This document shows, in pieces, positions 5,002 to 6,167 of a stretch of 6,167 nucleotides of DNA (within the stretch, counting starts at the first letter, position 1; the number at the start of each line of letters is the position of its first letter). The notes under the pieces were generated by a model. It saw only the letters and a list, made by a program, of their open reading frames with translations, was not told where the DNA came from and searched no databases. The stretch comes from Chitinophagaceae bacterium (lineage in GTDB: Bacteria; Bacteroidota; Bacteroidia; Chitinophagales; Chitinophagaceae). The stretch covers positions 1-6,167 of the forward strand of contig CANFLJ010000124.1 in NCBI GenBank assembly GCA_947447815.1, given 5' to 3'. Position numbers and translations under genes: made by a program.

Positions 5002-6167
5002 ATGACTCCAAATATTAAATTAAGGAGACATTTAATATCCCTCAGCAGAATAATGGCAATAGTAGTTATTGTATTATCAGCCATTGTGGTTTTAGGAACT
5101 ATACTTTACTTCAATTTATTGCAAAAAGTTACGCCCTATGGTATAACCATGAATCCTATGGCGGCTATTGAATACATCGTGTTAGGATTTTGTTTTTTAG
5201 GTATTTTTTCTAAAAGCACTTCTTCCAGCAAAGAATGGATAATAAGCATCTTTCTTATTACTAATATCTTTATTTGTTTCTCTGTATTGCTTTCCTTTAT
5301 AACAGGAATTGATATGGGATTGGATGAAATACTTGCTAAAGTAGAAATTCGGGATTTAAGAATAAACCGTATGTCGCAGTTTACTGCTTTTTGCCTGCTA
5401 ATGAATAGTGTTGGCATGCTACTAATGAAAACAAAAAGTACGTTTAAAATAATAATAGCACAGTATATAGGTTTGATAGTAGGATTTATGGGCAGCTTTT
5501 TATTACTAGGTTTTGTGTTTAAGTCTATTAGTGTTATATATGTTTATACCACATCACCTACTGCGTTTTTTGCGGTAATATGTCATTTGTTCATGGCTTT
5601 TGCCATTTTCTTCTCCCATCCCGACAAGGGGTTGGTTGCAGAATTTACCAAAACAAATATAGGGAGTAGAACAATCTTGATTTTGTTGCCGATAATTACC
5701 ATTTTACCAGTAATTTTTTACTGGGCTCACGAGAATTTAAAATTTGCAGGCACGGTAGAAGGAATAGTGATAAGTATATTATTTTTTTCTAGTTTGTCTT
5801 TTATTATAGTTTTTATTGATCTTCGGAAAATTAATTTAGGAATTGCAGAACGATTGAAGTTGGAAACCATTCTGGAGACTAATTTAAAACAGTTACAACA
5901 TTTATCCGGCTTGGTAAATATGAGTACAGATGCCATTATTACCTGCGATACAGAAATGGTGATAAATGGATGGAATAAAGGTGCTGAAAAAATATATGGC
6001 TATACAGCAGCAGAGGCTATAGGCAATGAATTATACCAGTTAATAGATGAGCCTTATTTAAAACCAGCAGACTATGCCTTAAAAGTAAAGACCCTTTTTA
6101 AAACAGGCGAAATGAAGCATGATCTGGCACAAAGAACTAAATCGGGAAGCCTGATTATTGTTTCCCA
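5002..6167 (+). CDS. Polytopic membrane PAS-domain sensor, probable sensor histidine kinase (3' truncated)
   Basis: From ATG 5002 the + strand frame is open for 388 codons to the window end. A basic N-terminus (IKLRRH) leads into about eight hydrophobic helices near residues 17-38, 54-70, 79-101, 126-143, 148-173, 185-205, 223-241 and 253-272, a multi-helix input domain of no family I can name. A linker helix follows (274-300), rich in Glu/Leu/Lys (ERLKLETILETNLKQLQ) and likely a coiled-coil signal helix. A PAS domain then begins at about 302, with the typical STDAIITCD (308-316), the INGWNKGAEKIYGYTAAEAIG core (321-341) and the YQLI strand. The output domain lies beyond base 6167. In Bacteroidota this arrangement most often ends in a histidine kinase, but a diguanylate cyclase or further PAS repeats cannot be excluded. 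The start is preceded by AT-rich DNA without a Shine-Dalgarno; an AGGAG at 5023-5027 is inside the frame and not followed by a suitable ATG. It is probably unrelated to the redox operon beyond proximity. Confidence 0.88.
   Translation, partial: MTPNIKLRRHLISLSRIMAIVVIVLSAIVVLGTILYFNLLQKVTPYGITMNPMAAIEYIVLGFCFLGIFSKSTSSSKEWIISIFLITNIFICFSVLLSFITGIDMGLDEILAKVEIRDLRINRMSQFTAFCLLMNSVGMLLMKTKSTFKIIIAQYIGLIVGFMGSFLLLGFVFKSISVIYVYTTSPTAFFAVICHLFMAFAIFFSHPDKGLVAEFTKTNIGSRTILILLPIITILPVIFYWAHENLKFAGTVEGIVISILFFSSLSFIIVFIDLRKINLGIAERLKLETILETNLKQLQHLSGLVNMSTDAIITCDTEMVINGWNKGAEKIYGYTAAEAIGNELYQLIDEPYLKPADYALKVKTLFKTGEMKHDLAQRTKSGSLIIVS

Noticed and set aside
5136..5936. Minus-strand frames at 5136-5417 and 5727-5936
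   Set aside because: They lie opposite a continuous + strand frame encoding membrane helices and a PAS domain, and their products show no motif; they are antisense shadows.

Overview
The window looks like a chromosomal segment of an AT-rich member of the Bacteroidota. The clues are AT-rich, Lys/Asn/Ile-rich coding, the general absence of Shine-Dalgarno sequences before the starts, two copies of the Bacteroidota-type -7 promoter element TAnnTTTG, and a periplasmic redox module of the kind seen in that phylum. The assignment is inference from style; I cannot name a genus.

Layout. Bases 1-309 are the 3' end of a mono-haem cytochrome c gene, closed by a strong hairpin (320-355). Next comes a compact four-gene block, all on the + strand: a small single-span membrane protein (424-690), a Tat-exported 4Fe-4S ferredoxin-like lipoprotein (713-1669), a ten-helix NrfD/PsrC/ActC-type quinone-binding membrane protein (1673-2986) and an uncharacterised secreted, C-terminally anchored beta-rich protein (2967-3833). 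The last gene overlaps its predecessor by 20 bp. A clear intrinsic terminator (3878-3908) ends the block. An AT-rich gap with a -7-type promoter leads to an unrecognised 114-residue ORF (4240-4584). A second gap holds short repeats, a weak AT hairpin and another TATATTTG promoter element. The last gene (5002 to the window end, 3' truncated) encodes a polytopic membrane sensor with a PAS domain, probably a sensor histidine kinase.

How the genes fit together. The Fe-S protein and NrfD protein form the classic electron-transfer pair of the complex iron-sulfur molybdoenzyme / alternative complex III superfamily. In that scheme NrfD exchanges electrons with menaquinol in the membrane and the Fe-S protein carries them on the periplasmic face. 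The upstream mono-haem cytochrome c is a natural partner. No molybdopterin catalytic subunit lies in the window, so the module is either a quinol:cytochrome c type relay or part of a larger complex encoded upstream of base 1. The two small or unfamiliar proteins flanking the Fe-S/NrfD pair look like undescribed accessory subunits. The small one shares a short sequence motif with the N-terminal linker of the Fe-S protein. The Fe-S protein itself lacks one cysteine of its first cluster motif. These are the most interesting points of the window. The downstream ORF and sensor gene are separated from the redox block by a terminator and probably form independent units.
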